This document shows, piece by piece, positions 51,491 through 61,110 of a DNA stretch of 64,000 nt. The stretch lies in the NCBI GenBank assembly GCA_029907255.1, contig JARYMF010000008.1:1-64000 (forward strand), written 5' to 3'. Source of the DNA: Armatimonadota bacterium. GTDB lineage: Bacteria; Armatimonadota; UBA5829; DTJY01. Within the stretch, counting starts at the first letter, position 1, and each line of letters opens with the position of its first letter. Both the position numbers and the translations under genes were made by a program. The notes under the pieces were generated by a model, which saw nothing but the letters and a program-made list of their open reading frames with translations, was not told where the DNA came from and did no database searches.

Positions 51491-52927
51491 ATGACAATAG
51501 AGTACGAACCTGTAATCGGCTTGGAAGTTCATGCCGAACTGCTAACCGAAAGCAAGATGTTTTGCAACTGTCCGAATGCCTTTGCCGGAGAGCCGAATTC
51601 GCGGACCTGCCCCGTGTGCCTGGGGCTCCCTGGATCGCTTCCCGTTGCGAACAAGAAGGCGGTGGAATTCGTCATTCGAACAGCCCTTGCGCTTAATTGC
51701 GAAGTATCCAATTACAGCATTTTCCATCGGAAAAATTACTTCTACCCTGACTTAGTGAAGAATTACCAGATATCTCAATATGATTATCCAATTGGGCGAA
51801 GGGGACACATCGACATAACAGTCAACGGCGTTACAAAGCGCATTCGCATTCGGCGTGTTCACCTCGAAGAGGATACTGGCAAGCTGATTCACGCGGGCGG
51901 AAATGAAAGCTTCGTAGACTACAACCGAAGCGGTGTTCCCCTCATGGAAATTGTTAGCGAGGCTGACATACATTCTGCTGAAGAGGCACGGGAGTATCTG
52001 GTTCGTCTTCGTGCGATACTGACCTATCTTGGCGTAAGCGATGCCAAGATGGAAGAGGGCCATATGCGGTGTGAGCCAAACATATCTGTCCGTCCCAAAG
52101 GTACTGAGATGCTTGGCACGCGCACCGAGCTCAAAAATTTAAACTCGTTCCGTGCAGTTTATCGTGGTGTGGATTACGAAATAAAACGCCAGATTGAGGT
52201 ACTAAAAGAAGGCGGTAAGATAGTTCACGAAACCCGGCGCTGGGATGACGAACAAGGCATTACAACTGTAATGCGAGGCAAGGAATACGAACAAGAATAC
52301 CGATACTTCCCAGAGCCTGACCTTGTGCCAATGTACTTTTCCCCAGAGTTCATTGAGGAGCAAAGGAGGGCTCTGCCGGAGCTTCCTGACCAAAAGAAAT
52401 CTCGGTTTATGGAAGAATTCGGCCTTCCAGCTTATGATGCTGAAATCCTCACCGATACGCGCGAAATGGCAGAGTATTTCGAGGAGACTGTGAAGATGTT
52501 TCCCGAACCCAAAACTGTCAGCAATTGGATTATGGGCGACTTCACTCGCATGTTAAACGCCGCTGGGATTGAGATACAAGAGTCCAAAGTCAAGCCTTCA
52601 GACCTTGCCACTTTGCTTAAAATGATCTCCGATGGTACTATTAGCGGCAAAATTGCAAAAACAGTCTTTGAGGAAATGTTTGCGACCGGTAAGTCGCCGA
52701 AAGAAATCGTGCAAGCTAGGGGAATGACCCAGATTACTGGCGAGGAAGAGCTCATTCCCGTGATTGACCGCGTGCTCGACGAAAATCCTGATGTTGTTGC
52801 GAAAATAAAAGGCGGCGATCAAAAGCCAATGGGCTTCCTCGTGGGTCAGGTAATGAAGTATACCCAAGGCCGCGCAAACCCGCAGCTTGTCAACAAGCTC
52901 CTTGCTCAGCGCTTATCAGAAAGATAA
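51491..52927 (+). CDS. gatB: Asp-tRNA(Asn)/Glu-tRNA(Gln) amidotransferase subunit B
   Basis: The 478-residue kinase-like subunit phosphorylates and amidates Glu-tRNA(Gln) or Asp-tRNA(Asn). It starts with [22 protein letters not shown], has the zinc-type cysteines FCNCPN and [11 protein letters not shown], the [19 protein letters not shown] and [15 protein letters not shown] segments, and a C-terminal YqeY-like helical tail ([24 protein letters not shown]). All parts are complete. It implies that the organism lacks GlnRS and/or AsnRS, or uses both routes. Confidence 0.97.
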   Translation: MTIEYEPVIGLEVHAELLTESKMFCNCPNAFAGEPNSRTCPVCLGLPGSLPVANKKAVEFVIRTALALNCEVSNYSIFHRKNYFYPDLVKNYQISQYDYPIGRRGHIDITVNGVTKRIRIRRVHLEEDTGKLIHAGGNESFVDYNRSGVPLMEIVSEADIHSAEEAREYLVRLRAILTYLGVSDAKMEEGHMRCEPNISVRPKGTEMLGTRTELKNLNSFRAVYRGVDYEIKRQIEVLKEGGKIVHETRRWDDEQGITTVMRGKEYEQEYRYFPEPDLVPMYFSPEFIEEQRRALPELPDQKKSRFMEEFGLPAYDAEILTDTREMAEYFEETVKMFPEPKTVSNWIMGDFTRMLNAAGIEIQESKVKPSDLATLLKMISDGTISGKIAKTVFEEMFATGKSPKEIVQARGMTQITGEEELIPVIDRVLDENPDVVAKIKGGDQKPMGFLVGQVMKYTQGRANPQLVNKLLAQRLSER

Positions 52928-52999
52928 AGCAGCTTTGAGCTGCGAAGTTTTTATTTTGGCTTATCCCTTGCTGGCGAATGACTTTGGGCTTTTTGAAAT

Positions 53000-54262
53000 A
53001 TGAAAACTCCACTATCAATACTTGAATGTGATGTACTTGTCGCCGGTGGAGGCCCAGGAGGATTGGCTGCTGCAATTGCTTCCGCCCGAAACGGCGCAGA
53101 TACCCTTCTGATTGAGAGATATGGCTTTCTCGGTGGCATGGCAACTGCAGGCCTAGTAAATCCATATATGACGTACTGGGCAGGAGAAGAGCAAATTATC
53201 CATGGCATCCACCAGGAAATCATTGACCGCCTTACCGCCCTAGGCGCATACGGCAAGGGTAGCCGGACAGCGTTCGACCCAGAAGCATACAAGTTTGTTG
53301 CTGACCGCATGTGTGAAGAAGCTGGCGTGCGTGTGCTCCTCCATACTTTCCTAAGCGATGCAGAGGTTGATTCCTCATATATTACCTTTGTTGAGACTTG
53401 CGGCAAGTCAGGCAAACTCCTGGCAAAAGCGAAAATTTACGTTGATGGCACAGGGGATGCCGACCTCGCTTTTCTTGCAGGTGCCAGGTGCGAAAAAGGG
53501 AGGCCGGAGGATGGGCTAACACAGCCAATGACGCTCAACTTTAGGGTTGTAAATGTGGACCAGTCGCGGATGCCTTCTAGAGGTGATGAATTCAATCGTT
53601 TATATGAAAAAGCGAAGGCGGAGGGAAGGCTGACGTGCCCTCGCGAGAATGTTCTCTTTTTCTATACAACCAGAGAAGGAGAAATCCATTTTAACCAAAC
53701 TCGCATTACCCATGTCGACGGCACTTCTTCCGAGGATTTAACTCGCGCTGAAATCGAGGGTAGGCGTCAAGCATGGGAATTCCTTGAATTCTTGAGAAAA
53801 GATGTTCCTGGTTTTGAGAAGGCGGAGATTCTCATTAGTGGTCCTCAAGTCGGCGTTCGAGAAACTCGACGCGTTATAGGCGAGTATATACTCACCGCAG
53901 AAGATGTGCTTGGGGCAAAGAAGTTTGATGATTGCATTGCACGCGGCTCGTATTCAATAGATATTCACAATCCAACTGGTGCAGGCACCGTCATAAAGCA
54001 CCTCCCACGAGGAGAGTCGTATGACATTCCTTATCGTTGTATTGTTCCGCTTGGCATCGAAAATCTCCTAATCGCAGGAAGGCCAATCTCAGCGACCCAT
54101 GAAGCCCATTCCTCGCTCAGAATCATGCCAATCTGCATTGCCATTGGTCAGGCGGCAGGTACTGCAGCAGCACTATGCGCTACAAGCAGCGTCTCGCCTC
54201 GCAATCTTGATGTTTCCATTCTTCAATCCAGGCTTCGCGAACAAGGCGCAAACCTCGGGTAA
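53000..54262 (+). CDS. FAD-dependent oxidoreductase (FAD_oxidored family)
   Basis: The 420-residue flavoprotein begins with the dinucleotide-binding motif DVLVAGGGPGGLAAAIASARNG and has FLGGMATAGLVNPYM, DGTGDADLAFLAGA, RVIGEYILTAEDVLGAKKFDD and the C-terminal LLIAGRPISATHEAHSSLRIMP with GQAAGTAAALC. This layout is the FAD_oxidored family (PF12831), common in carbohydrate-degrading bacteria and often a lone gene; no reaction is established for most members. No signal peptide is visible. It lies 72 bp after gatB without a ribosome site that I can see. Confidence 0.88.
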   Translation: MKTPLSILECDVLVAGGGPGGLAAAIASARNGADTLLIERYGFLGGMATAGLVNPYMTYWAGEEQIIHGIHQEIIDRLTALGAYGKGSRTAFDPEAYKFVADRMCEEAGVRVLLHTFLSDAEVDSSYITFVETCGKSGKLLAKAKIYVDGTGDADLAFLAGARCEKGRPEDGLTQPMTLNFRVVNVDQSRMPSRGDEFNRLYEKAKAEGRLTCPRENVLFFYTTREGEIHFNQTRITHVDGTSSEDLTRAEIEGRRQAWEFLEFLRKDVPGFEKAEILISGPQVGVRETRRVIGEYILTAEDVLGAKKFDDCIARGSYSIDIHNPTGAGTVIKHLPRGESYDIPYRCIVPLGIENLLIAGRPISATHEAHSSLRIMPICIAIGQAAGTAAALCATSSVSPRNLDVSILQSRLREQGANLG

Positions 54263-54334
54263 AATGAACTCTGAATTGTAAGCATTTTATACGCGGCAGT
54301 TATACGGCTGGTGGTTATAAGCTGGCTCACTTCG

Positions 54335-54364
54335 TTGACAGCTGTGTTGGTAGGTTAGTATAAT
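54335..54364 (+). promoter_or_regulatory. queD promoter
   Basis: TTGACA (54335-54340) and TATAAT (54359-54364) are 18 nt apart, giving a leader of about 17 nt before the ATG at 54388. Confidence 0.88.
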
Positions 54365-54387
54365 GAGGCGGCATTGGGAGGCGGCGA

Positions 54388-54753
54388 ATGTTCGAACTTT
54401 GCGTGGAATCTCAGTTCGATTCTGCCCATAATCTTCGTAAATATCAGGGGCCGTGCGAGAACCTGCATGGCCATACATACAAAGTGCAGGTTTGTGTTCG
54501 CGGCAAAAAACTAAACGAGATGGGAATACTCCTCGACTTTCGTCGCATTAAAACGGCACTAGCTGAGGTCGTTTCTTACCTTGACCACCGCTATCTGAAC
54601 GAACTGCCCGAATTTCAAAACCAGAATCCTACCGCCGAGTTAATTGCAAAAGTGGTATTTGAAAAGATGCGACTGCTCCTCGGCGAAAGTGTCTACAAAG
54701 TCACTATTTGGGAATCGCCAACGTCCAGCGCATGCTATTGGGAAGAAGCTTAG
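54388..54753 (+). CDS. queD: 6-carboxy-5,6,7,8-tetrahydropterin synthase (queuosine synthesis)
   Basis: The 121-residue protein converts 7,8-dihydroneopterin triphosphate to 6-carboxytetrahydropterin. Zinc ligands are visible in DSAHNL and NLHGHTY, with the catalytic Cys in GPCENLHGH; LDFRRIKTAL and LDHRYLNE are family segments, and the C-terminal TIWESPTSSACYW carries the conserved Glu. It has the normal length for the family. QueE follows 149 bp downstream on the same strand; QueC and QueF are not in the window. Confidence 0.95.
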   Translation: MFELCVESQFDSAHNLRKYQGPCENLHGHTYKVQVCVRGKKLNEMGILLDFRRIKTALAEVVSYLDHRYLNELPEFQNQNPTAELIAKVVFEKMRLLLGESVYKVTIWESPTSSACYWEEA

Positions 54754-54902
54754 CCCTCGTTTTCTAATTACTACTCCATTGGCAAATAAGTGAATCAAAA
54801 TCTGGAATTCAAGTTTCCTTTTTGGGCATGAGGCGACGGTTTTGGCAAAAGTAGCGGCATTTTATTTACTGCATGAAGAAGCACGTATAGGCAGAATGTC
54901 AA

Positions 54903-55664
54903 ATGAGTAAACTAGCGTCAGAAGGTTGGCTTTTTGAGGTATTCTCTGGAATCCAAGGGGAAGGTCTCTTAGTTGGCTCTCGTCAGGTTTTCGTGAGATT
55001 TTCTGTCTGCAATCTTAATTGTAGGTACTGCGACACCCAAGATGCACGCATAATGCAAGGGACATTCCGCGCAGAAGTTGAACCCGGCTCTAGAAAATTC
55101 GAGGTTCTGAGCAATCCCGTAGGAACCCACGATGCTCTGCGGTTTGTCAATCGGCTCGACGTTCCTCGTGGTTTGCATCACTCAGTTGCTTTAACCGGCG
55201 GGGAGCCGCTTGCCCAGCCTGAATTTTGCTCCAGCCTTGCCTCAGAGTTGCACTCTGCCGGTTTTCCAATCATGCTGGAGACTAATGGTTCACTCCCCAA
55301 TGCTCTTCCAGATATCTTGCCGTTCCTAGATGAAATTGCCATGGACATAAAGCTTCCGAGCTCGACAGGCGGGCCAAACCTTATGCAAGAGCACGCTCAA
55401 TTTTTACAATGTGCGTCTGCAAAGCCAATTCACGTGAAGATTGTCGTCGCTGATAGTACTAAGACCGAAGAAATCGAGGAGGCGGCGAGAATGGTAGCAG
55501 ATGTTCGCCATGAGATTCCGGTTGTCCTTCAGCCAGTAACAGCAACTGGCGGGATAATGCCGCCGTCGCCCAGACAAATGCTCGAATGGCAATTGCTTTG
55601 CAAGCGCTATCTGCGCGACGTCCGCGTTATCCCTCAAACGCATAAGTTAATTGGGCAGTTGTGA
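54903..55664 (+). CDS. queE: 7-carboxy-7-deazaguanine synthase, radical SAM (queuosine synthesis)
   Basis: The 253-residue radical SAM enzyme converts QueD's product into 7-carboxy-7-deazaguanine. The substrate loop EVFSGIQGEGLLVGSRQVFVR and the cluster motif CNLNCRYCDT (CxxxCxxC) are intact, followed by VALTGGEPLAQPE, MLETNGSLP, IAMDIKLPS and the C-terminal RVIPQTHKLIG. The start has only a weak ribosome site. Its 3' end overlaps the convergent rlmN gene by 18 bp. Confidence 0.95.
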   Translation: MSKLASEGWLFEVFSGIQGEGLLVGSRQVFVRFSVCNLNCRYCDTQDARIMQGTFRAEVEPGSRKFEVLSNPVGTHDALRFVNRLDVPRGLHHSVALTGGEPLAQPEFCSSLASELHSAGFPIMLETNGSLPNALPDILPFLDEIAMDIKLPSSTGGPNLMQEHAQFLQCASAKPIHVKIVVADSTKTEEIEEAARMVADVRHEIPVVLQPVTATGGIMPPSPRQMLEWQLLCKRYLRDVRVIPQTHKLIGQL

Positions 55665-56696
55665 CCTTCGTCGAAGTTGTCCGCATGCAGCTGATATAGC
55701 ATGACCCCTCTCAACTCGTTGGGTTACTGTAATACCTGATTCTTCAAGGACCGAACGGAAGGCACGAACGCGAGCTTGAGAAGGGCGGTCGAGCTCCAGA
55801 CCTTCAACTGCGTTGTAGGGAATAAGGTTAACATTACACAGGATACCTTTGAGGAGATTTGCAAGTTTTCGCGCATGGGAAATGCTGTCATTAATGTTTC
55901 GTATTAGCAGGTACTCAAAGGTTATACGTCTGCCAGTGGTTTCAGCATATTCCTTGCATGCTTCGATTAAATCTTGGAGCGGATACCGAGCAGCAAAGGG
56001 GATTATCTGACGGCGTAGCATATCATCTGGCGCATGGAGCGAAACTGCAAGCGTTAGTTGTAGTTTCTCTTCTGCCAGTCTCCTTATCTGGGGAGTTATA
56101 CCGATTGTGGAGATAGTGATGTGCCTCATTGAGATTCCAACTTCCTTATTTAGGATTTGGATGCTTTTTAGCACATTTTCGTGGTTAAGTAGGGGTTCCC
56201 CCATTCCCATATAGACTACGTGGCTGACTCGACGTGGCGTTTCTTTTTGGCATGTAAGCACTTCATCCACAATTTCGCCTGCTGTTAGATTACGTGCGAA
56301 GCCTGATATTCCTGTTGCGCAGAAGATGCATCTTACGACGCATCCCACTTGGGTGGAGACACAAACCGAGACTCGGTCTTCATAGGGAATAAGGACGCTT
56401 TCTATTGTTTGGCCATCTTCCAGCTCCAAAAGGAGCTTAGTAGTTCCGTCGCGAGATACACTTCTGTTAACAATCCGAGCGCGATAGAGAACGGCGGCTT
56501 CTTTCAGTCGTTCTCGCAAGGATAATGGAAGGTCGGTCATTTCATCAAGGCTAGTGGCATTGTGCTTGTAGAGCCATTTTGCAATCTGGCGGCCTCGGAA
56601 TTTTGGCTCCCCCAATGACTCCGCTAACTCTTCGAGCTCCGACGAGGTCATTCCCAAAAGATGTGGTTTTTCTATAAGCCTGTCTCTGCTTCGCAC
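55647..56696 (-). CDS. rlmN: 23S rRNA (A2503)-C2 / tRNA (A37)-C2 methyltransferase
   Basis: The radical SAM methyltransferase has the cluster motif CVVRCIFCATG (CxxxCxxC), the N-terminal LGMTSSELEELAESLGEPKFRGRQIAKWLY, VVYMGMGEPLLNHENV, RHITISTIG, LAVSLHAPDD and a C-terminal GHAISAACGQL with the methyl-carrying Cys. The start is uncertain because the frame is open far upstream; GTG at 56696 gives 349 residues, the family norm, and avoids overlap with pilB. GTG at 56735 is an alternative. It is the last gene of a minus-strand run after pilB. Confidence 0.92.
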   Translation of the reverse strand: MRSRDRLIEKPHLLGMTSSELEELAESLGEPKFRGRQIAKWLYKHNATSLDEMTDLPLSLRERLKEAAVLYRARIVNRSVSRDGTTKLLLELEDGQTIESVLIPYEDRVSVCVSTQVGCVVRCIFCATGISGFARNLTAGEIVDEVLTCQKETPRRVSHVVYMGMGEPLLNHENVLKSIQILNKEVGISMRHITISTIGITPQIRRLAEEKLQLTLAVSLHAPDDMLRRQIIPFAARYPLQDLIEACKEYAETTGRRITFEYLLIRNINDSISHARKLANLLKGILCNVNLIPYNAVEGLELDRPSQARVRAFRSVLEESGITVTQRVERGHAISAACGQLRRRSQLPN

Positions 56697-56772
56697 GGTT
56701 TCCAAATACAAAACGAGTGTGGGATATTCCTTCACCCCACACCCATAATACCCAAAATCTGTTTTTCTTGTT

Positions 56773-58521
56773 TTAGGCGGCTTTTGCCTCAGCGGCTCCA
56801 AAGAAGAGCAAGTCTGTCTCGACGAAAATCTTGCGTTGAACTTCGTCAATTGTGGTAATCCCTGCAATCACCTTGTTTGCGCCATCTTGCCGCATTGTAA
56901 TCATGCCTGAGGCAAGGGCTGCGCGTCGGATTTCATTTGCGGAAGCTTTGTTTATTGTCAACCTGCGAATTTCGTCTGTCATTATCATTGTCTCTCGTAT
57001 ACTAGTTCTTCCTTTGTATCCGGTGCCATCGCAACTTCTGCATCCCACCGCGCGATATATTTTTACTTTTTCGTCCGGTTTTAAACCTAGCAGTTCTTTT
57101 GTTTGTGCGTCTGCTTCGTATGGCTGTTTGCAGTCAGGGCAAAGCACCCTTACCAAACGCTGAGCAAGAACGCCTATTATCGCAGAGCTAACTAGGAAGG
57201 GTTCGACATCCATATCTATCAACCGAGTAATTGAGCTAGGTGCATCATTGGCATGCAGTGTCGAGAAGACCAAGTGACCAGTGAGCGCCGCCCGAAATGC
57301 CACGTCGGCGGTTTCTGCATCTCGAATCTCGCCGACAAATACTATGTCTGGATCCTGTCTTAGTATTGCCCTGAGTTGGTTTGCGAATGTGAGACCGATT
57401 CGATGATGTACATTTGTCTGGTTGATTCCATCAAGTTCATACTCTATTGGATCCTCAACGGTCATTATATTTGTGTGTTCCGATTTTAGTTCATTCAACG
57501 CTGCGTATAGCGTTGTCGTCTTGCCGCTACCTGTCGGTCCTGTTACCAAAATGATGCCATGAGGCTGGCTAATAAGCGACTTGAACACTTCAAGGTCACG
57601 CGGTGAAAACCCAAGCTTTTCCAGGGGGATTAAGCCTTCGCTTCTATCTAAAATTCTAAGGACGATTCGCTCGCCATATAAGGTTGGGCTTGTGGATACT
57701 CGTATGTCAATATTTCTGCCATCTAGGCGGAGAGTAATGCGTCCATCTTGCGGTAGTCGCCGCTCCGCAATGTCTAGCTCGGACATAATTTTAATTCGCG
57801 AAGAAATAGCGGGATGTAACGACTTAGGTAAGCTTCTTACTAAGTGAAGGTCACCATCAATCCGATATCGAATGTCAACAGTGTTTCTTCGAGGTTCAAT
57901 GTGGATATCGCTTGCTTTCTTCCGCACAGCCTGCGTAAGGAGCATATTGACCATCCGAATTATCGGCGCCCGATGGCTTTGCCGCCTGACTTCGTCAATA
58001 TCCTCATGTTCATCTTCATCAACGCTTGTTAGTTCGAGGTCACTCGTTGCTTGCTGAACAAAATCCTTAAGCTCTTCTGCTTCATACTGACCATAATTCC
58101 TATCTATTGCCTCTCGGATTCGCCATTCGGTGGCGAGCACGGGTTCTGCCCTCAGCTTGGTTTCAAACTGAATGAGGTCAATTGCTTCAACATCCAAAGG
58201 GTTAGCCATTGCCAGCGTAAGTTTGTTGTGAGATTTTTTTAGAGGTATAAGCTGGTAGGTGCGACATATTGATTCGGAAACCAGAGAGAGGACTTGTGGG
58301 TCAAATTGGAACTCTTGAAGATTAACATATCCTACGTCTAACTGCTGAGCTCTCGCCTCGGTTATCTGTTCTTCTGTGGCAAATTCGAGCGAGATAAGTA
58401 CCTCTCCCAACTTTTTATGTGTTCGCTGCTGTTCCGCCAGAGCTATTTCGAGTTGTTCCGGAGTTATTATCTTCTTTCGTATGAGAATATCGCCAAGCGG
58501 TCTCTTGTACAATTCCTCCAT
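56773..58521 (-). CDS. pilB: Type IV pilus assembly / type II secretion ATPase
   Basis: The 582-residue protein has an N-terminal MshEN-type domain (PLGDILIRKKIITPEQLEIALAEQ, about 1-150), then the ATPase with Walker A GPTGSGKTTT, the Asp box MTVEDPIEY, Walker B DPDIVFVGEIRD, and a four-cysteine zinc site (CPDCKQP...CRSCDGTGYKGRT). It powers pilus extension at the inner membrane. The MshEN-type domain could bind cyclic di-GMP. The ATG at 58521 follows an AGGTG site. It presumably serves the pilins at 15135-18663; no pilC, pilT or secretin gene is in the window. Confidence 0.93.
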   Translation of the reverse strand: MEELYKRPLGDILIRKKIITPEQLEIALAEQQRTHKKLGEVLISLEFATEEQITEARAQQLDVGYVNLQEFQFDPQVLSLVSESICRTYQLIPLKKSHNKLTLAMANPLDVEAIDLIQFETKLRAEPVLATEWRIREAIDRNYGQYEAEELKDFVQQATSDLELTSVDEDEHEDIDEVRRQSHRAPIIRMVNMLLTQAVRKKASDIHIEPRRNTVDIRYRIDGDLHLVRSLPKSLHPAISSRIKIMSELDIAERRLPQDGRITLRLDGRNIDIRVSTSPTLYGERIVLRILDRSEGLIPLEKLGFSPRDLEVFKSLISQPHGIILVTGPTGSGKTTTLYAALNELKSEHTNIMTVEDPIEYELDGINQTNVHHRIGLTFANQLRAILRQDPDIVFVGEIRDAETADVAFRAALTGHLVFSTLHANDAPSSITRLIDMDVEPFLVSSAIIGVLAQRLVRVLCPDCKQPYEADAQTKELLGLKPDEKVKIYRAVGCRSCDGTGYKGRTSIRETMIMTDEIRRLTINKASANEIRRAALASGMITMRQDGANKVIAGITTIDEVQRKIFVETDLLFFGAAEAKAA

Positions 58522-58579
58522 TATTTGCACCTGCCCTTGGATAGAACTACCTATGATTTGGCAATGACCTGGTAGCTAA

Positions 58580-58810
58580 TTACTTGTTCTTTTTAGTAAG
58601 TCTTTGGATGATTGATTTGATGTTTTCCGACGCCTCGGCTGTCTTTTCAGCATCAAATCTGATTTCAATGGTTAGAACAGCTCCTTCGCCAGCCTCTTTG
58701 GGTAGGTATTTTGCAGGTATAATGACTGCTTCTGCTTTTTCCCCAACTAAGAGAACTGCCTTATCTCCCTCAATCCGGTCTACAAAAGCCTGAATCTCAC
58801 TGCTACTCAT
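58580..58810 (-). CDS. DUF3006 small protein
   Basis: The 76-residue protein is a compact beta-rich domain, AFVDRIEGDKAVLLVGEKAEAV, followed by IPAKYLPKEAGEGAVLTIEI; this matches DUF3006, which is often encoded next to a ComEC-like metallo-beta-lactamase gene. Its start overlaps the stop of that gene by four bases (ATGA), so the two are translationally coupled. Its function is unknown. Confidence 0.85.
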   Translation of the reverse strand: MSSSEIQAFVDRIEGDKAVLLVGEKAEAVIIPAKYLPKEAGEGAVLTIEIRFDAEKTAEASENIKSIIQRLTKKNK

Positions 58811-59676
58811 CGGCTTGTCACCACATCAATCCATTCGCCATCGGTCGAAAAGATTACATCGCCGTCCCTGTCCGTGCGAAAGACTTTTACCCCTGCTGCA
58901 TTCAGTCGCCGAAGCGTACTTCTTGCGGGGTGGCCATATTCGTTTTCACTGCCAACGGATATAACTGCATAAGCCGGCTTGACCACCTCTAGGAACTCAT
59001 TCGATGTGCTGTCTGCACTACCATGATGAGCAACCTTAAGTATGTCGGCTTTTAGGTTGCGATGAGCAGCTAGAAGTTGTGCCTCTGCTTGATATTGAAT
59101 GTCGCCGGTTAGAAGCACGCCCACATTTTTGTATCGGATGAGAGCGACGACTGAGCTATTGTTTAATTCGGAATCTGTATCCCCGCCAAATTCAGTGCAA
59201 AACAAATCAAGATGGATATCTTTGCTTATAATTGGCATCTGGTCTTTGCCAACTAGCCTGTAATCAATTCGGCGTTCTTCGATCTTTCTGAGTACCATTT
59301 CGTAGATTGGGCTTCCATGTTCACAACCAGGGTCAACAACACACGATATGCCAAAATTGTCGAGCACTGCTGGCAGTCCACCAATATGGTCTGCATGCGG
59401 ATGGCTTATGATAAGCAAATCAATCCGCCTGATACCTTGTTGACTTAGGTATCGGATTACTTTATCGGCGGCATTTTGGTCTCCTCCGTCTATTAAAAGA
59501 TTTCTTCCATCTGGCGTTCGAATCAGGGTGCAATCTCCCTGGCCCACGTCAATAAAATGGACGGTCAGCTGTCCCTCTCGCCGAAATCGTTCTGGCGGTT
59601 GCGGAATTCGCTTGCCAAGGTTTATGCCTAAGATGGCCAAGGCTATCAGTAAAATTATAGGCAGAAGTCTCCTCAT
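58807..59676 (-). CDS. ComEC/Rec2-type metallo-beta-lactamase-fold hydrolase, membrane-anchored
   Basis: The 289-residue protein has one N-terminal hydrophobic segment (residues 4-22) and a metallo-beta-lactamase domain: VHFIDVGQGDCTLI, ISHPHADHIGGL (metal ligands), GVLLTGDIQYQAE, LKVAHHGSADST and ISVGSENEYGHP. This is the stand-alone form of the ComEC C-terminal nuclease domain, found beside DUF3006 proteins. It may act on DNA or nucleotides outside the membrane. Its pairing with pilB downstream suggests a role in DNA uptake, but the ComEC channel part is absent. Confidence 0.88.
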   Translation of the reverse strand: MRRLLPIILLIALAILGINLGKRIPQPPERFRREGQLTVHFIDVGQGDCTLIRTPDGRNLLIDGGDQNAADKVIRYLSQQGIRRIDLLIISHPHADHIGGLPAVLDNFGISCVVDPGCEHGSPIYEMVLRKIEERRIDYRLVGKDQMPIISKDIHLDLFCTEFGGDTDSELNNSSVVALIRYKNVGVLLTGDIQYQAEAQLLAAHRNLKADILKVAHHGSADSTSNEFLEVVKPAYAVISVGSENEYGHPARSTLRRLNAAGVKVFRTDRDGDVIFSTDGEWIDVVTSR

Positions 59677-59845
59677 AACTCACCTTCGGGGGAAAAAGAA
59701 CTTATTTGGACATAGCGAATATTCCAATCAAAATTCACTTCAGCGGCGTTTCTTTTTATTCCTGCTTTCTATAAACTTCGGATGTTTGGTCATGTGGCTC
59801 CTTGCTTCTATTAGGTTACCAATTTAAAGCAACAAGCCATGGTGT

Positions 59846-59874
59846 TTGACCTTTTATTTAGCGGGACGTATGAT
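59846..59874 (+). promoter_or_regulatory. Promoter of the anSME-like radical SAM gene
   Basis: TTGACC (59846-59851) and TATGAT (59869-59874) are exactly 17 nt apart, 39 nt upstream of the start codon. Confidence 0.75.
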
Positions 59875-59912
59875 ATAGATACATATGTTCCCTGGAAGAG
59901 AAGGAGTTGCCG

Positions 59913-61022
59913 ATGCCAGTAAACCCGTCTGTTATTTCGCTTCTAATTAAGCCTGCCGGCCCAGATTGCAATCTTCGTTGCACATACTGCTTTTATCGTC
60001 AAAAATCGGATATGTTCCCTGGTGTAAAGGAGCACCGGATGAAAGCATCAACCCTTGAGCGGTTAATCGAGCAAGGCATGGAAGCTGGACGCGACCTAGC
60101 CCAGTTTTCTTGGCAAGGCGGAGAGCCAACGCTGATGGGACTCGACTTCTTCAAGCGCGTGGTTGAGCTTCAGGCAGCGAATCTTCGTGAGGGCCAAATT
60201 GTAACTAATGCTTTGCAGACGAACGCAACGCTTTTGGACAACAAGTGGGCGGAATTTCTGGCAGCTTATAATTTTCTTGTTGGAGTTAGCCTAGATGGGC
60301 CTGCAATATTCCATGACCACTACCGTCGAGACAGTAAGAAAACCGGTAGCTATGCGCGTGTGATTCAAAGCATTCGAATGTTGCTCGAAGCAGGCGCAGA
60401 GGTGAATATTCTTGTGTTGCTAAATGACCGTAATGTTCGTGAGCCCGATCGAGTCTATGACGCTTTGCTTGAAACAGGTGTAAAATACTTCCAATTCGTG
60501 CCGTGTCTTGAACCAGGGCCAGGAGGAATGCCGGCTTTCTACTCTATCACTCCGGAGCAATACGGGGAATTTCTTTGCAGGATATTTGACCGATGGCTGG
60601 ACAGCCCAATGGACATCTCAGTACGCGATTTTGACGACCTTATGCTAATGCTCCAAGGCCAACCATCGAATACGTGCATTACCCAGCCGAGATGCGGGGG
60701 ATATATGCTTGTTGAACATACAGGCGATGTGTTCCCTTGCGACTTCTTTGTCCTCCCAAAATGGAAACTGGGAAACTTAAATGAGACGCCGCTGTCGGAA
60801 TTGAGGTTTTCACCAAAACTGAGGGAGTTTGGCGAACAGAAAACTATGCTTTCCGATGCCTGTCGTGAGTGCCCCTGGCTTAGATTTTGTTATGGTGGAT
60901 GCATCAAACACCGCATCATCCTTGGCGGCTCCCCCTCCGACCCGAGCTACTTCTGTAGCTCGTACAAAATGTTTTTTGAGTACGCCACCTCAGTCCTTGA
61001 GGAAATTCAAAGAATCAGCTGA
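59913..61022 (+). CDS. Radical SAM protein of the anaerobic sulfatase maturase (anSME)/SPASM type
   Basis: The 369-residue enzyme has the cluster motif CNLRCTYCFY (CxxxCxxC) within KPAGPDCNLRC, WQGGEPTLMGL and SLDGPAIFHDHYRRD, as in anSME enzymes. The C-terminal cysteine-rich SPASM region (CGGYMLVEHTGDVFPCDFF, CRECPWLRFCYGGC) binds two extra clusters. Known members oxidise an active-site Cys or Ser of sulfatases to formylglycine. The ATG at 59913 has an AAGGAG site (59901-59906); TTG at 59907 is less likely. No sulfatase gene is in the window, so the target must lie elsewhere. Confidence 0.9.
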   Translation: MPVNPSVISLLIKPAGPDCNLRCTYCFYRQKSDMFPGVKEHRMKASTLERLIEQGMEAGRDLAQFSWQGGEPTLMGLDFFKRVVELQAANLREGQIVTNALQTNATLLDNKWAEFLAAYNFLVGVSLDGPAIFHDHYRRDSKKTGSYARVIQSIRMLLEAGAEVNILVLLNDRNVREPDRVYDALLETGVKYFQFVPCLEPGPGGMPAFYSITPEQYGEFLCRIFDRWLDSPMDISVRDFDDLMLMLQGQPSNTCITQPRCGGYMLVEHTGDVFPCDFFVLPKWKLGNLNETPLSELRFSPKLREFGEQKTMLSDACRECPWLRFCYGGCIKHRIILGGSPSDPSYFCSSYKMFFEYATSVLEEIQRIS

Positions 61023-61110
61023 ATGCAAGATAACTTGCTCCATGAGCAACTTTGGAAATTGCTTGCGAAGGCCGCCATATATCCAGTAGAATGTATTTGG
61101 GAGGCATGGC

